A stretch of 64,000 nucleotides of DNA from Acinetobacter sp. ANC 3832. GTDB lineage: Bacteria; Pseudomonadota; Gammaproteobacteria; Pseudomonadales; Moraxellaceae. Numbering within the stretch: the stretch's first letter is position 1; each line of letters begins with the position of its first letter. The stretch is taken from contig NZ_NEGJ01000013.1 of the NCBI RefSeq assembly GCF_002135415.1, positions 1 to 64,000 on the forward strand, in the 5' to 3' direction. The translations under genes were made by a program, and so were the position numbers. Positions 39,176-47,210 of the stretch are shown in pieces. The notes under the pieces were generated by a model, which did not search any database, was not told where the DNA came from, and was given only the letters and a program-made list of their open reading frames with translations.

Positions 39176-40213
39176 TTATAAATTAATAACTACAGGGCTA
39201 ATGGCTTGGCTGATACATAACTTAATCTGAGTATTGGCATCGTGATTAATTTCACCTGTCAGTATGTTCTTGGTTGAGCCACTCACCTTGGTACACGTAC
39301 AGGTATTACACATTCCCATACGGCAACCATGTGTTGGCCTTAAACCTACCTGCTCTGCGCTTTCCAGTAAGTTAGTTTTGGCTTCAAATTCCTGTTGTGA
39401 ACGTAGAAAGGTAACGGGTTGAGCTTCCAAACTTTCATCCACAACCACTTGGAAATATTCCTGTTTTAACTTTGCAGTGATGTCTAAATCTGTATACAGT
39501 TGATTCAAACTTTGCATCATGCTGCTTGCACCACAGGCATAGCTTTGGCGTTGCTGAAAATCTGGAACCAAGTGCGCTAACAACTCAGTGGTCAAATGCT
39601 GTTTCTGTTGGGTAGTATTGATATGGTGATACTGAAATTGTGGATATTGCTGTGCCAATAATTCAATATCAGTATGAAAAGCATCATCTCGAGTGAAATA
39701 GATTAAATCAATATTTTGACTACTTTGTGACAACGATCCATCAGCCAAAGCTTGTTGTAATAAAGCATAAATTGCTGTGATACCACTACCAGAAGCAATC
39801 AATAGCATTGGCTCTTTTGCATTGACTAAAACAAACTCCCCTTGAGTTTGTGATAGTTCAACAATACGACCAAACGCCATCTGCGTAATGACATTGGATA
39901 CCTTACCTTGTTGTTTCACAGCAATAATAATGTCGCCATTGCTTAATAATTTCACAATGGAATAACTACGTTGCTGACGTACACCTTCAACATCGACAGT
40001 AACCAGAATACTCTGCCCTGCTTGAAACTGTTGATGGTTAAAATTACGATTTGGTCGTAATTGAATTTGATAGAAGTCTGAACTCAAAGCTCTGGTCTTC
40101 ACCACAGAGGCTTTTACTTTTTTCCAAGCCCAAATCGGATTGATTTTCTCAGCGATAAAATCGACAAAATCTTCACGTACCCATTCTGGCTGATACTGCA
40201 TATAGCTACTCAT
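39176..40213 (-). CDS. Ferredoxin reductase with C-terminal 2Fe-2S domain, electron donor to the desaturase
   Basis: A 345-residue flavin oxidoreductase. The FAD-binding segment RQRSYSIVK-like (here QQRSYSIVKL), the NAD(P)-binding LLIASGSGITAIYALLQQ and a C-terminal plant-type 2Fe-2S domain with GCRMGMCNTCTCTKV are all present. ATG 40213 is chosen on the basis of GAGGAAC about 6 nt upstream; the frame extends to 40273 but passes through the operator/promoter region. The gene precedes the desaturase by 123 bp on the same strand. Corresponds to DesC-type oxidoreductases in Pseudomonas. Confidence 0.92.
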   Translation of the reverse strand: MSSYMQYQPEWVREDFVDFIAEKINPIWAWKKVKASVVKTRALSSDFYQIQLRPNRNFNHQQFQAGQSILVTVDVEGVRQQRSYSIVKLLSNGDIIIAVKQQGKVSNVITQMAFGRIVELSQTQGEFVLVNAKEPMLLIASGSGITAIYALLQQALADGSLSQSSQNIDLIYFTRDDAFHTDIELLAQQYPQFQYHHINTTQQKQHLTTELLAHLVPDFQQRQSYACGASSMMQSLNQLYTDLDITAKLKQEYFQVVVDESLEAQPVTFLRSQQEFEAKTNLLESAEQVGLRPTHGCRMGMCNTCTCTKVSGSTKNILTGEINHDANTQIKLCISQAISPVVINL

Positions 40214-40245
40214 GTTGCGTTCCTCTTTGTGCTTGCTATTTATTG

Positions 40246-40263
40246 AGTGAACATATGTTCTTT
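40246..40263. promoter_or_regulatory. DesT-like operator box 1
   Basis: The box AGTGAACATATGTTCTTT contains the perfect 12-bp palindrome GAACATATGTTC (40249-40260). It starts 19 bp before box 2, so the two lie on the same DNA face, and sits in the leader of the reductase-desaturase unit. Confidence 0.55.
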
Positions 40264-40264
40264 T

Positions 40265-40282
40265 AGTGAACACTTGTACACT
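40265..40282. promoter_or_regulatory. DesT-like operator box 2
   Basis: The 18-bp box AGTGAACACTTGTACACT is an imperfect palindrome very close to the DesT operator I recall from Pseudomonas (AGTGAACGCTTGTTGACT). It overlaps the predicted -10 element of the reductase promoter. Confidence 0.65.
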
Positions 40283-40307
40283 ATACGCATTTTTTATACT
40301 CAGTCAA
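40280..40307 (-). promoter_or_regulatory. Sigma-70 promoter of the reductase-desaturase unit
   Basis: On the minus strand TTGACT (40307-40302) and TATAGT (40285-40280) are spaced by 16 nt, close to consensus. Transcription would start near 40273, about 60 bp before the reductase ATG. The -35 lies in operator box 3 and the -10 touches box 2, an arrangement suited to repression. Confidence 0.6.
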
Positions 40308-40319
40308 CAACCGTTCACT
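40302..40319. promoter_or_regulatory. DesT-like operator box 3
   Basis: On the minus strand this reads AGTGAACGGTTGTTGACT, which differs at one base from the Pseudomonas DesT site as I recall it. It covers the predicted -35 of the reductase promoter and lies about 70 bp upstream of the TetR gene start. Confidence 0.65.
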
Positions 40320-40388
40320 GACATTCGTCGTTTAATTTTGAGTGTTTTTTGATAGACTCATCACAACTCATTTAACTTAGGTAACAGA

Positions 40389-41045
40389 ATGTCGATTCGT
40401 GATGAACGTAAACAACAAAGTCGCCAAGCATTATTGGATGCTGCTTTACGTTTAAGTACGTCTGGTCGTTCTTTTTCCAGTATCAGCCTGCGTGAAATTG
40501 CACGTGAGGTCGGTTTAGTACCCACTGCCTTCTATCGCCATTTTCAAGATATGGATGAATTAGGCAGAGAGTTGGTTGATCAAGTGGCTTTGCATCTTAA
40601 AAATATTTTGCATCAATTGGGGCAAAGATATTTAAGCCACCCCAATACTTCAACCAAAACCAGTATCGATTTATTCTTTGCTTCAGTGGATCAAAACTCT
40701 GAACCGTGGATTTTTATGATTGCAGAGCGTTGGGGTGGAGCTGAAGTTGTACGCCAAGCCATCTCTAGAGAAATAGAATATCTGAATGAAGACTTGGTGA
40801 ATGATTTAGAAAAGCTCGAAAGTGTGCAACATTTCCAAGATCAAAGTGATTTAAAAGTGCTGTCTAATATTTTAATTAATCTGTCTTTGACTTGGGCAAT
40901 GTCTTGGATTAGCTTATTACGCCAACCGCCAAGTATTGAGCTCGAACTTGAAAAAATGGTTCTCAAAAACCAAACCGTAACTCAAGTTCAATTAATTTTT
41001 AGAGGAATTTCAAACTGGGAAAGACCTCAAACCGAAGCCAATTAA
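40389..41045 (+). CDS. TetR-family regulator of fatty acid desaturation (DesT/FabR-like)
   Basis: A 218-residue regulator. The N-terminal helix-turn-helix covers about residues 10-60 (RQALLDAALRLS...SISLREIAREVGLVPTAFYRHFQDMDELG). The longer C-terminal domain resembles DesT/FabR, which sense the unsaturated to saturated acyl-CoA ratio. It is divergent from the reductase-desaturase genes with three DesT-like boxes between them, so it most likely represses that unit and possibly itself. AGGT about 7 nt before the ATG supports the start. Confidence 0.88.
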   Translation: MSIRDERKQQSRQALLDAALRLSTSGRSFSSISLREIAREVGLVPTAFYRHFQDMDELGRELVDQVALHLKNILHQLGQRYLSHPNTSTKTSIDLFFASVDQNSEPWIFMIAERWGGAEVVRQAISREIEYLNEDLVNDLEKLESVQHFQDQSDLKVLSNILINLSLTWAMSWISLLRQPPSIELELEKMVLKNQTVTQVQLIFRGISNWERPQTEAN

Positions 41046-41103
41046 AAATAAATATTTAGCCTAAATGATTCATAAACTCGTTATGTAAGAAGCCTAATCA
41101 TAA

Positions 41104-41139
41104 GATTAAAAAAACCCGCAATTGCGGGGTTTTTTAATC
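41104..41139. terminator. Bidirectional terminator between TetR gene and dsbA
   Basis: A long hairpin with core CCCGCAATTGCGGG at 41115-41128, flanked by seven A and six T residues and by GATT/AATC; only one unpaired position is seen in 18 bp arms. It serves both convergent genes. Confidence 0.9.
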
Positions 41140-41147
41140 ACAGCAGA

Positions 41148-41762
41148 TTATTTACCTGTACGTTCTTTATTAATTAGGTAATCAACCACTTGAGTCACTT
41201 TACCATCTTCACCTTGCACTACATATTTACCATTCACGACAACAGCAGGAACGCCTGTTAATTGGTATTGTTGAGCCAATTTATTTGATTCTGCAACTTT
41301 CGCAGTAATGGCAAATGAATTATATAAGCTATTAAATTTCGCTTCAGGTACACCATACTTAGTAAAGAATTTTGCTTGAGATGCTTGGTCAAAAATTTGT
41401 TGACCACTTTGCACAGCATGGAATAAAGGAATATGCGTTTTCTTACGTACGCCTAATGCTTCAGAAATATAATAGCCACGTGCATTTTGTTCCCACATTT
41501 TGTTCATTGCTGCTGGAGTACGAACAAAGCGAACATCACTTGGAATTTTCTTCAACCAAGTTTGCATATAAGGTTCTAATTTAAAGCAGTGTGGGCAGCC
41601 ATACCAAAAGAACTCACGTACTTCTATCTTGCCTGGTACTTCAACTTTCCCTGGGTTTTGAACAACGGTATAGTCTTTTCCTGCAACAAAATCTGCAGCC
41701 ATTGCATGTGCTGAAAATGCCATAACCATTGCAGTCATGCCACCCAAAATAAATTTTTTCAT
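41148..41762 (-). CDS. dsbA: Thiol:disulfide interchange protein
   Basis: A 204-residue periplasmic oxidoreductase that introduces disulfides into exported proteins. It has a signal peptide (MKKFILGGMTAMVMAFSAHAMA), the thioredoxin-like active site CPHC in FWYGCPHCFKLEP (about residue 58), and the cis-proline loop TGVPAVVVNGKY near the C-terminus. ATG 41762 is preferred because the signal peptide begins there and AGGA lies upstream; the frame extends further without a sensible start. Single gene. Confidence 0.95.
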   Translation of the reverse strand: MKKFILGGMTAMVMAFSAHAMAADFVAGKDYTVVQNPGKVEVPGKIEVREFFWYGCPHCFKLEPYMQTWLKKIPSDVRFVRTPAAMNKMWEQNARGYYISEALGVRKKTHIPLFHAVQSGQQIFDQASQAKFFTKYGVPEAKFNSLYNSFAITAKVAESNKLAQQYQLTGVPAVVVNGKYVVQGEDGKVTQVVDYLINKERTGK

Positions 41763-41944
41763 TGCGTTTTTTGTCCTCTCAGTCATTTTGTATAGCTTAT
41801 TCACTAACTATAAAACAAATATGGGAAAATCGTTTTCCTTCTGTGAACTTTTTTACACGTTTTATCGCTTTTTTCAGAATTATGGTTACACTAACATAGC
41901 AAGACTTAATTTTTGATTAAAACAAATGATTCAGAGGTGGCACC

Positions 41945-42658
41945 ATGTCGCAACTTAATGTTGACCCACAAGAAATTGCAAAATTCGAAGCACTTGCAGC
42001 CTTATGGTGGGATCAGCACTCTGAATTTCGCCCACTTCATCAAATTAATCCATTGCGTTTAAACTGGATAGATGAACATTCGGGTGGCTTATCAGGTAAA
42101 AAAATTCTAGATGTCGGCTGTGGTGGCGGTATTTTGTCTGAAAGTATGGCACGCCGTGGTGCAGACGTTTTAGGCATCGATATGGGTGCAGCGCCTTTAA
42201 ATGTTGCTCGTTTACATGCAGAACAAGAAAATGTGAGCAATATTGAGTATCGTCAAATACCTGTAGAACAGCTTGCAGAAGAACAAGCGGGACAATACGA
42301 CATCGTGACCTGCATGGAAATGCTGGAACATGTACCAGATCCAGCTTCAATTATTCAAGCTTGCCAAAAATTAGTGAAACCAGGTGGTCAGGTCTTCTTC
42401 TCGACCATTAACCGCAATCCTAAAGCCTATTTATTTGCGATTATTGGTGCAGAATATGTGCTTCGCTTATTAAAAAAAGGCACACATGATTATCATAAAT
42501 TTATTAAACCTTCTGAACTTGCACATGATATTCGCAGTGCAGGTCTAAAAATGAAAGATATGACTGGCTTACATTATAATCCACTGACTAAACATTACTG
42601 GCTTGCACCGAATGTTGATGTCAATTACATGGTTTATACCGTAAATGAAGGTGTGTAA
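41945..42658 (+). CDS. ubiG: Ubiquinone biosynthesis O-methyltransferase
   Basis: A 237-residue class I SAM-dependent methyltransferase acting on two hydroxyl groups in ubiquinone synthesis. The SAM-binding motif [18 protein letters not shown] is near residues 54-71, followed by [11 protein letters not shown] and [16 protein letters not shown], typical for UbiG. An AGAGGTGG-like site precedes the ATG. The stop codon overlaps the gph start by one base, so the two are translationally coupled; yciK follows. Confidence 0.96.
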   Translation: MSQLNVDPQEIAKFEALAALWWDQHSEFRPLHQINPLRLNWIDEHSGGLSGKKILDVGCGGGILSESMARRGADVLGIDMGAAPLNVARLHAEQENVSNIEYRQIPVEQLAEEQAGQYDIVTCMEMLEHVPDPASIIQACQKLVKPGGQVFFSTINRNPKAYLFAIIGAEYVLRLLKKGTHDYHKFIKPSELAHDIRSAGLKMKDMTGLHYNPLTKHYWLAPNVDVNYMVYTVNEGV

Positions 42659-43344
42659 TGAAAGCGGTATTGTTTGATCTTGATGGTACTTTAATTGATA
42701 CAGCAGCCGATTTTATTCGCATTATTCAAGAGATGTGTCGTGAAGAAGGTCGTGCAATTGTGGATGCGGATTTAATTCGTACACAAGTATCAGAAGGTGC
42801 ACGTGCAATGGTGAAACTGGTCTATCCTGAATTGGATGTTGAAGACCCTGTTTTCCTTGCACATCGTCAGCGTTTTTTAGATATCTATGGTGCTGATATT
42901 GCTGTAGATACAGATCTTTTTGCAGGCATGTATCCGCTACTTGAAGATTTAGAAGCGCATGCTATTCCATGGGGAATTGTCACCAATAAACCACGTTGGC
43001 TCAGTGAGTCTTTACTGAAAGCATTGAATTTGACTGAACGTTGTGCGGTTTTAGTATGCCCAGAAGATGTCAGTAAAACCAAGCCTGACCCTGAACCAAT
43101 GTATCTCGCAGCAAAGCAGATTCACATTCAGCCTGAACAATGCATCTATGTCGGTGATCATCCCCGAGATATCGATGCAGGTCGTTATGCCAATATGTAT
43201 AGCATCCTTGCAGCTTACGGTTATTTACCATTGCAACACAAAGATGACTTAAACGCATGGCAAGCAGACTGTATAGTAAACAATGTCGTTGAATTACATC
43301 AGGTCATTAATAAATTGGTTCATATTCAACAAGCCACCATTTGA
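42658..43344 (+). CDS. gph: Phosphoglycolate phosphatase / HAD-family hydrolase
   Basis: A 228-residue HAD-superfamily phosphatase. Motif I FDLDGTLIDTA, motif II IVTNKPR, motif III around KTKPDPEP, and motif IV VGDHPRDIDAGRYANM are present. Overlap with ubiG (1 bp) and location before the YciK gene match the arrangement in Acinetobacter and Pseudomonas, where these proteins are annotated as phosphoglycolate phosphatase or MupP-like phosphatases. MupP (N-acetylmuramic acid 6-phosphate phosphatase) is a realistic alternative, because in Pseudomonas mupP lies next to ubiG. Confidence 0.88.
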   Translation: MKAVLFDLDGTLIDTAADFIRIIQEMCREEGRAIVDADLIRTQVSEGARAMVKLVYPELDVEDPVFLAHRQRFLDIYGADIAVDTDLFAGMYPLLEDLEAHAIPWGIVTNKPRWLSESLLKALNLTERCAVLVCPEDVSKTKPDPEPMYLAAKQIHIQPEQCIYVGDHPRDIDAGRYANMYSILAAYGYLPLQHKDDLNAWQADCIVNNVVELHQVINKLVHIQQATI

Positions 43345-43387
43345 AGATAGATTATTTAAAAATCATAACAATTATAGGAGGTCTTCC

Positions 43388-44134
43388 ATGAAATATTCAG
43401 AATATCAACCTCGTCCAGATTTACTTAAAGATAAAATTATCTTAATCACAGGTGCAGGTGATGGCATTGGTCGAGCAGCTGCTCTAAGTTATGCACTGCA
43501 TGGTGCAACGGTCGTATTGCATGGTCGTACTTTAAATAAACTTGAAGTCATTTATGATGAAATTGAGGGACTTGGCGCACCTCAACCTGCCATTTTGCCT
43601 TTACAGCTTTCAACAGCAACTTCACACGATTATGAATTGTTAGTCGATACCCTAGAACAGCAATTTGGACGTTTAGATGGCATTCTGCATAATGCTGGCA
43701 TTTTAGGTGAACGTGTAGAACTTGCTCACTATCCTGAAGATGTTTGGGATGATGTGATGGCCGTTAATTTACGTGCTCCTTTTGTTTTAACGCAGGAATT
43801 ACTGCCTTTATTGCAAAAATCAGACAACGCCTCTGTGGTTTTTGCAAGTTCTGGCGTAGGACGTGAAGCGCGTGCTTTATGGGGTGCTTATTCTGTGTCT
43901 AAAATTGCCATTGAAGCAGTAAGCAGTATTTTTGCCAAAGAAAATACTTATCCTAATATTCGCTATAACTGTATTAATCCGGGTGCTACACGTACGGCAA
44001 TGCGTGCTAAAGCCTACCCAGAAGAAGATCCAAAAGTTTTGCCAACACCTGAAGCCATCATGCCTGCTTACCTCTATTTAATGGGTGAAGACAGTATCCA
44101 TATGAATGGTCAAAGTATTGATGCACAAGATTAA
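43388..44134 (+). CDS. yciK: YciK-type short-chain dehydrogenase
   Basis: A 248-residue SDR oxidoreductase. Seen: TGAGDGIGRAAALSYALHG (NAD(P) loop), LHNAGILGE, ASSGVGR and the catalytic YSVSK, then CINPGATRT. AGGAGG lies 6 nt before ATG 43388, an unusually strong ribosome site for this window, and decides the start over upstream in-frame codons inside gph. It lies 43 bp after gph. Substrate unknown; the family is widely conserved next to gph/ubiG. Confidence 0.9.
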   Translation: MKYSEYQPRPDLLKDKIILITGAGDGIGRAAALSYALHGATVVLHGRTLNKLEVIYDEIEGLGAPQPAILPLQLSTATSHDYELLVDTLEQQFGRLDGILHNAGILGERVELAHYPEDVWDDVMAVNLRAPFVLTQELLPLLQKSDNASVVFASSGVGREARALWGAYSVSKIAIEAVSSIFAKENTYPNIRYNCINPGATRTAMRAKAYPEEDPKVLPTPEAIMPAYLYLMGEDSIHMNGQSIDAQD

Positions 44135-44153
44135 GTTTATGTAGTCAGAATTA

Positions 44154-44175
44154 GGGAGCCAATGTGCTCCCTTTT
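44154..44175 (+). terminator. Terminator after yciK
   Basis: A 6-bp stem GGGAGC / GCTCCC with a 6-nt loop followed by TTTT, 20 bp after the yciK stop. It ends the ubiG-gph-yciK unit. Confidence 0.75.
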
Positions 44176-44323
44176 CTATGTCGATGCTTTTGTATTAACA
44201 ACTTAAAATGATTTGAATATCAATGAAAATCTCTATTTTCAGCTTATTTCTGAATTTCTAATTGTTTTTAATTCACATTTACTCATACTTAGACTTTTCG
44301 TTATTTCGCAATTTGAGCTTTCT

Positions 44324-44743
44324 ATGTCTGACTTTAATAATATCTCCGTGATCACAAATGATGATGCAAGCGTTTCTCTGCTGATTGACGGACAACCTAT
44401 TTCAGAAAAATATGGGATGAAGTTTGAAGCAACAATTGTTGATGAGTTAAAAGCATTGGAAGACAGCAAAAGTCTTAAATTATTCGATCAATTTATCTTT
44501 TCTCATACAGATTTGAATTTTGGGCATTCATATAGTTATGTCACCTGTATTATCAGAACTGAAACTCACTATCAAGTTGCAAATAATTTTGTCTACACCA
44601 TTACAGCAGAAGGTCAACAACCTTTTGAACATGTGGTGAGTAAACAAGGCGAACCTATGACGGCGGATGATGTTCGTGAATTTATCCAAACGCATATTCA
44701 AAAATCATTGAATGACTATACTGACCTTAAATATGCTTATTGA
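44324..44743 (+). CDS. Hypothetical protein, 139 residues
   Basis: A soluble protein without signal peptide or membrane segment: MSDFNNISVITNDDASVSLLIDGQPISEKYG at the start and a conserved-looking FDQFIFSHTDLNFGHSYSYVTCIIRTETHYQV centre, ending in ADDVREFIQTHIQKSLNDYTDLKYAY. ATG 44324 is preferred; the frame extends upstream with an AT-rich, non-coding-looking sequence. No family is recognised. Codon use resembles neighbours. Confidence 0.6.
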   Translation: MSDFNNISVITNDDASVSLLIDGQPISEKYGMKFEATIVDELKALEDSKSLKLFDQFIFSHTDLNFGHSYSYVTCIIRTETHYQVANNFVYTITAEGQQPFEHVVSKQGEPMTADDVREFIQTHIQKSLNDYTDLKYAY

Positions 44744-44917
44744 TTGAATTTAAAAGCTTTATAAATATCCAAAAGGCATTTCACGTCTTTTGGATCATCT
44801 TGAATATCATAAATCGTATTTTTAAATCAAAATAACAATATTATTCGTTTTTACAAGTTAAAAGTGATCGACTAAGCTCCTCCTCACTAAGATCTAATTT
44901 GAGTTGAGGATGTAAAC

Positions 44918-45073
44918 ATGACCGATCAAAAATATAAATTAGAAATGATCCGTTCAATTGAAAATTTACAACTATCTGAAACATGGATCCATGTTTTAGA
45001 TGATGCAGAGCACGCTTTAGACGTTATTAAAGCAATTGATATTTTGAAGGATTTTGCAGAACAGTGGAGTTAA
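44918..45073 (+). CDS. Small hypothetical protein, 51 residues
   Basis: A 52-codon frame with a clear ribosome site (TTGAGGA, 9 nt before the ATG). The product is predicted alpha-helical and acidic (MTDQKYKLEMIRSIENL...WIHVLDDAEHALDVIKAIDILKDFAEQWS), without signal peptide. It is flanked by long untranslated sequence, so it would be a single small gene. No family is recognised; the good ribosome site and regular helical pattern favour a real gene. Confidence 0.55.
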   Translation: MTDQKYKLEMIRSIENLQLSETWIHVLDDAEHALDVIKAIDILKDFAEQWS

Positions 45074-45361
45074 AATCCGACTGAACAGCAATGTTTTTAT
45101 GCGTATATGCAGATCTTCCGTACACAAACAGCTTAAAATTATATTTTTTTACAATTTTATTTGAACTGCATCACAAATCAATAAATTCTCTGAACGCCTT
45201 TTAAACAGATGCTTTCGACTTTTATCTTTTAACTTGATCTGAAATATGTTCTTATTATCTCTGCATTTTTAAATGAATTAGTGCCATTTCTTCACAGTTT
45301 CTCTGCAATTTCGCAGTACATTAGGCACGTGAAAAACAAAAGATATCAACGAGGACTCAAC

Positions 45362-45745
45362 ATGAAAAAGATTTTGACTGCTTTAGCATTATCTTTCAGT
45401 GCTTTGATGGTGAGCAGCATAGCGAATGCTGGTCCTCAAAATGACGATCGCGGTTATGATCGCCCTCATGATAAAAAAGGATATCGTAACTTCAAACAAG
45501 AGGATGACGATATTCAAGAACAACGTCGTGAACGTGAAGAACGTGGTGTGCGCCGCCTACAACAACATCGCTGGCAGCCTGGCTATGTCATGCCTCAGCA
45601 TTATCGTGGTGATGGCTATAAGGTCGATTACCGAGAAAGTAACTTGCCGAAGCCTTCTCGAAATCAGCAATGGTATAAGATTAATAACGATTTTATTTTA
45701 GTGGATTCTGACAGCAATAATATTGTGAGAATACAAGGTATGTAA
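45362..45745 (+). CDS. RcnB-family secreted protein 1
   Basis: A 127-residue protein with a signal peptide (MKKILTALALSFSALMVSSIANA), an arginine/aspartate-rich middle (DDRGYDRPHDKKGYR..., QEQRREREERGVRRLQQ) and a C-terminal RcnB-type domain of about 55 residues (YKVDYRESNLPKP..NQQWYKINNDFILVDSDSNNIVRI). In E. coli RcnB is a periplasmic protein tied to nickel/cobalt homeostasis; related proteins of this family are common as small envelope proteins. First of four consecutive paralogues. GAGGA precedes the ATG. Own terminator downstream. Confidence 0.83.
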   Translation: MKKILTALALSFSALMVSSIANAGPQNDDRGYDRPHDKKGYRNFKQEDDDIQEQRREREERGVRRLQQHRWQPGYVMPQHYRGDGYKVDYRESNLPKPSRNQQWYKINNDFILVDSDSNNIVRIQGM

Positions 45746-45764
45746 GACCGATTGAATACAAAAA

Positions 45765-45789
45765 GCTCAAACATTGTTTGGGCTTTTTT
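45765..45789 (+). terminator. Terminator after RcnB-like gene 1
   Basis: An 8-bp stem GCTCAAAC / GTTTGGGC with an ATT loop and six T residues. The loop-side sequence AAACATTGTTTGGG recurs in altered form after gene 3. Confidence 0.85.
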
Positions 45790-45967
45790 ATGCCTAAAAT
45801 CTTTGTCGTGCCTCTATCAATAGATCATCACTTACATCCTGCATTATTTATGGATAAACTCTCAAACAAGTACACATTTAAACTATTTATCTCCATTTTT
45901 AATCTTAGATTTTCAACTAATTTATAGCTATCGCAAGACAAATTGAATCACGCTAAGGTGAATTGAA

Positions 45968-46270
45968 ATGAAAAAGATTTTAACAGTCATCACATTATCT
46001 ATTAGTGCTTTGGTCACCACATCAGCAATGGCAGATTGGAATCAAAATCAAGCACACCGTGCGCAAGTACAACATCAAATTGCACAACAAGAATGGCGCG
46101 AAGGAGCGCGTTTCTCTGATCGTTACAAGGCATCGAACTATCATGTCAAAGATTATCGAAGCTATAAGAACCTACATAAACCAGCCCGATATGAACGTTG
46201 GTATAAAGTGGATGGCAGATATGTCTTAGTGAATGAGCGTAATCATCACATTGTTCATATTGTCCGATAA
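45968..46270 (+). CDS. RcnB-family secreted protein 2
   Basis: The shortest paralogue, 100 residues, with signal peptide MKKILTVITLSISALVTTSAMA, a Gln/His/Ala-rich linker (WNQNQAHRAQVQHQIAQQ) and the C-terminal domain EWREGARFSDRYKASNYHVKDYRSYKNLHKPARYERWYKVD..YVLVNERNHHIVHIV (key residues W, Y, DYR, KPARY, WYK, YVLVN). AAGGTGAA lies before the ATG as in genes 3 and 4. It contains several histidines in linker and C-terminal end (HHIVHI), so metal binding is possible but not shown. Confidence 0.82.
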   Translation: MKKILTVITLSISALVTTSAMADWNQNQAHRAQVQHQIAQQEWREGARFSDRYKASNYHVKDYRSYKNLHKPARYERWYKVDGRYVLVNERNHHIVHIVR

Positions 46271-46386
46271 AATATTCAAAATAGATCAATACTTGATATG
46301 GTTTAAGAGACATATTGCATCAAGTTTTCGCTGAGTTTTTTATGCGTATGATTTAAGCCCTGCCTCCATATAATCTCACTATTTTT

Positions 46387-46420
46387 AAATGCCCAAACTG
46401 CGAAGTCTGGGCATTTTTTA
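46387..46420 (+). terminator. Terminator after RcnB-like gene 2
   Basis: A 9-bp stem AAATGCCCA / TGGGCATTT with a 12-nt loop and a T run. It lies 116 bp after the stop, so the transcript would have a long 3' untranslated part. Confidence 0.75.
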
Positions 46421-46574
46421 ATTCATATGTAAAGTTTTCGGTTAATTTCAATACGACTCTTCATGAAGTCTTCATACATTTCACAATTCAACTAAATCTC
46501 CCTCACTGTTTATCTCAAATGATTGGTTAACTTAGTCTCATCAAAGGATATAAGTTAAATTTAAGGTGAAGCAG

Positions 46575-46955
46575 ATGAATAAAGTTTTAACGACAATCGC
46601 ACTCTCTTTAAGCGCAATGATTGCAACAACAGCTATGGCTGGTTCGCAAGACCTACAAGATCGACGCTATTACCCACAGCAAAATCATTATGATAATCGC
46701 TATGATCATAATGACCGTTATAACCATGGCAATAAATATGACCGTTACGACCGCTACAACAAAGTGAATCCGAGCCGTGAATGGCTTTCAGGTCAATATT
46801 TACCCAATCAATTCCAGTCATCACGTTATGCTGTGAATTATCAAAATTTCAGACATTTACCTAAACCTGGTCGTAATCAACAATGGTTAAAAATTAATGG
46901 TGATTATGTATTAGTGAATGAACGTAATAACCGTATTATTCGTATTGTTGGCTAA
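46575..46955 (+). CDS. RcnB-family secreted protein 3
   Basis: A 126-residue paralogue with signal peptide MNKVLTTIALSLSAMIATTAMA, a low-complexity Asp/Asn/Arg/Tyr/His linker (NRYDHNDRYNHGNKYDRYDRYN) and the conserved C-terminal part (EWLSGQYLPNQFQSSRY.., LPKPGRNQQWLKING, YVLVNERNNRIIRIV). ATG 46575 is used because AAGGTGAA sits before it; a GTG at 46566 falls inside that site. The tyrosine-rich linker is unlike those of its neighbours, showing that linkers diverge while the C-terminal domain is kept. Confidence 0.83.
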   Translation: MNKVLTTIALSLSAMIATTAMAGSQDLQDRRYYPQQNHYDNRYDHNDRYNHGNKYDRYDRYNKVNPSREWLSGQYLPNQFQSSRYAVNYQNFRHLPKPGRNQQWLKINGDYVLVNERNNRIIRIVG

Positions 46956-47040
46956 GGCTGAGCAAATATTGAATTGGAATACAATTAAATATACTCCAAG
47001 TCTTATAAACATGAGGCTTGAGACAAGAAGCCTGACATTG

Positions 47041-47066
47041 AAACCCAGACATTGTTTGGGTTTTTT
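47041..47066 (+). terminator. Terminator after RcnB-like gene 3
   Basis: The stem AAACCCA / TGGGTTT encloses GACATTGTT, followed by six T residues. It resembles the terminator after gene 1 (CAAACATTGTTTGGG versus CAGACATTGTTTGGG). Confidence 0.8.
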
Positions 47067-47210
47067 ATTTTCAGGAAAGATAGCTTCTTAATCTATTCAT
47101 GATTCAAAGATAAATGACACAATTCACATATTTTAAATTCATGATCTCTCTATCTTTTAGGCTTAAATTAAAAATATCAAAACACAACATTCAAATTTAA
47201 GGTGAATACA

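Noticed and set aside
45160..45175. Second CRP-like site (TTTGA-N6-TCACA) upstream of the RcnB array
   Set aside because: One half site is imperfect and the distance to the next gene is about 190 bp; too weak to report as a site.
46633..46824. Open frame opposite the third RcnB-like gene, rich in His, Tyr and Gly
   Set aside because: The odd composition is only the reverse reading of the Tyr/Asp/Asn/His-rich linker of the sense gene.
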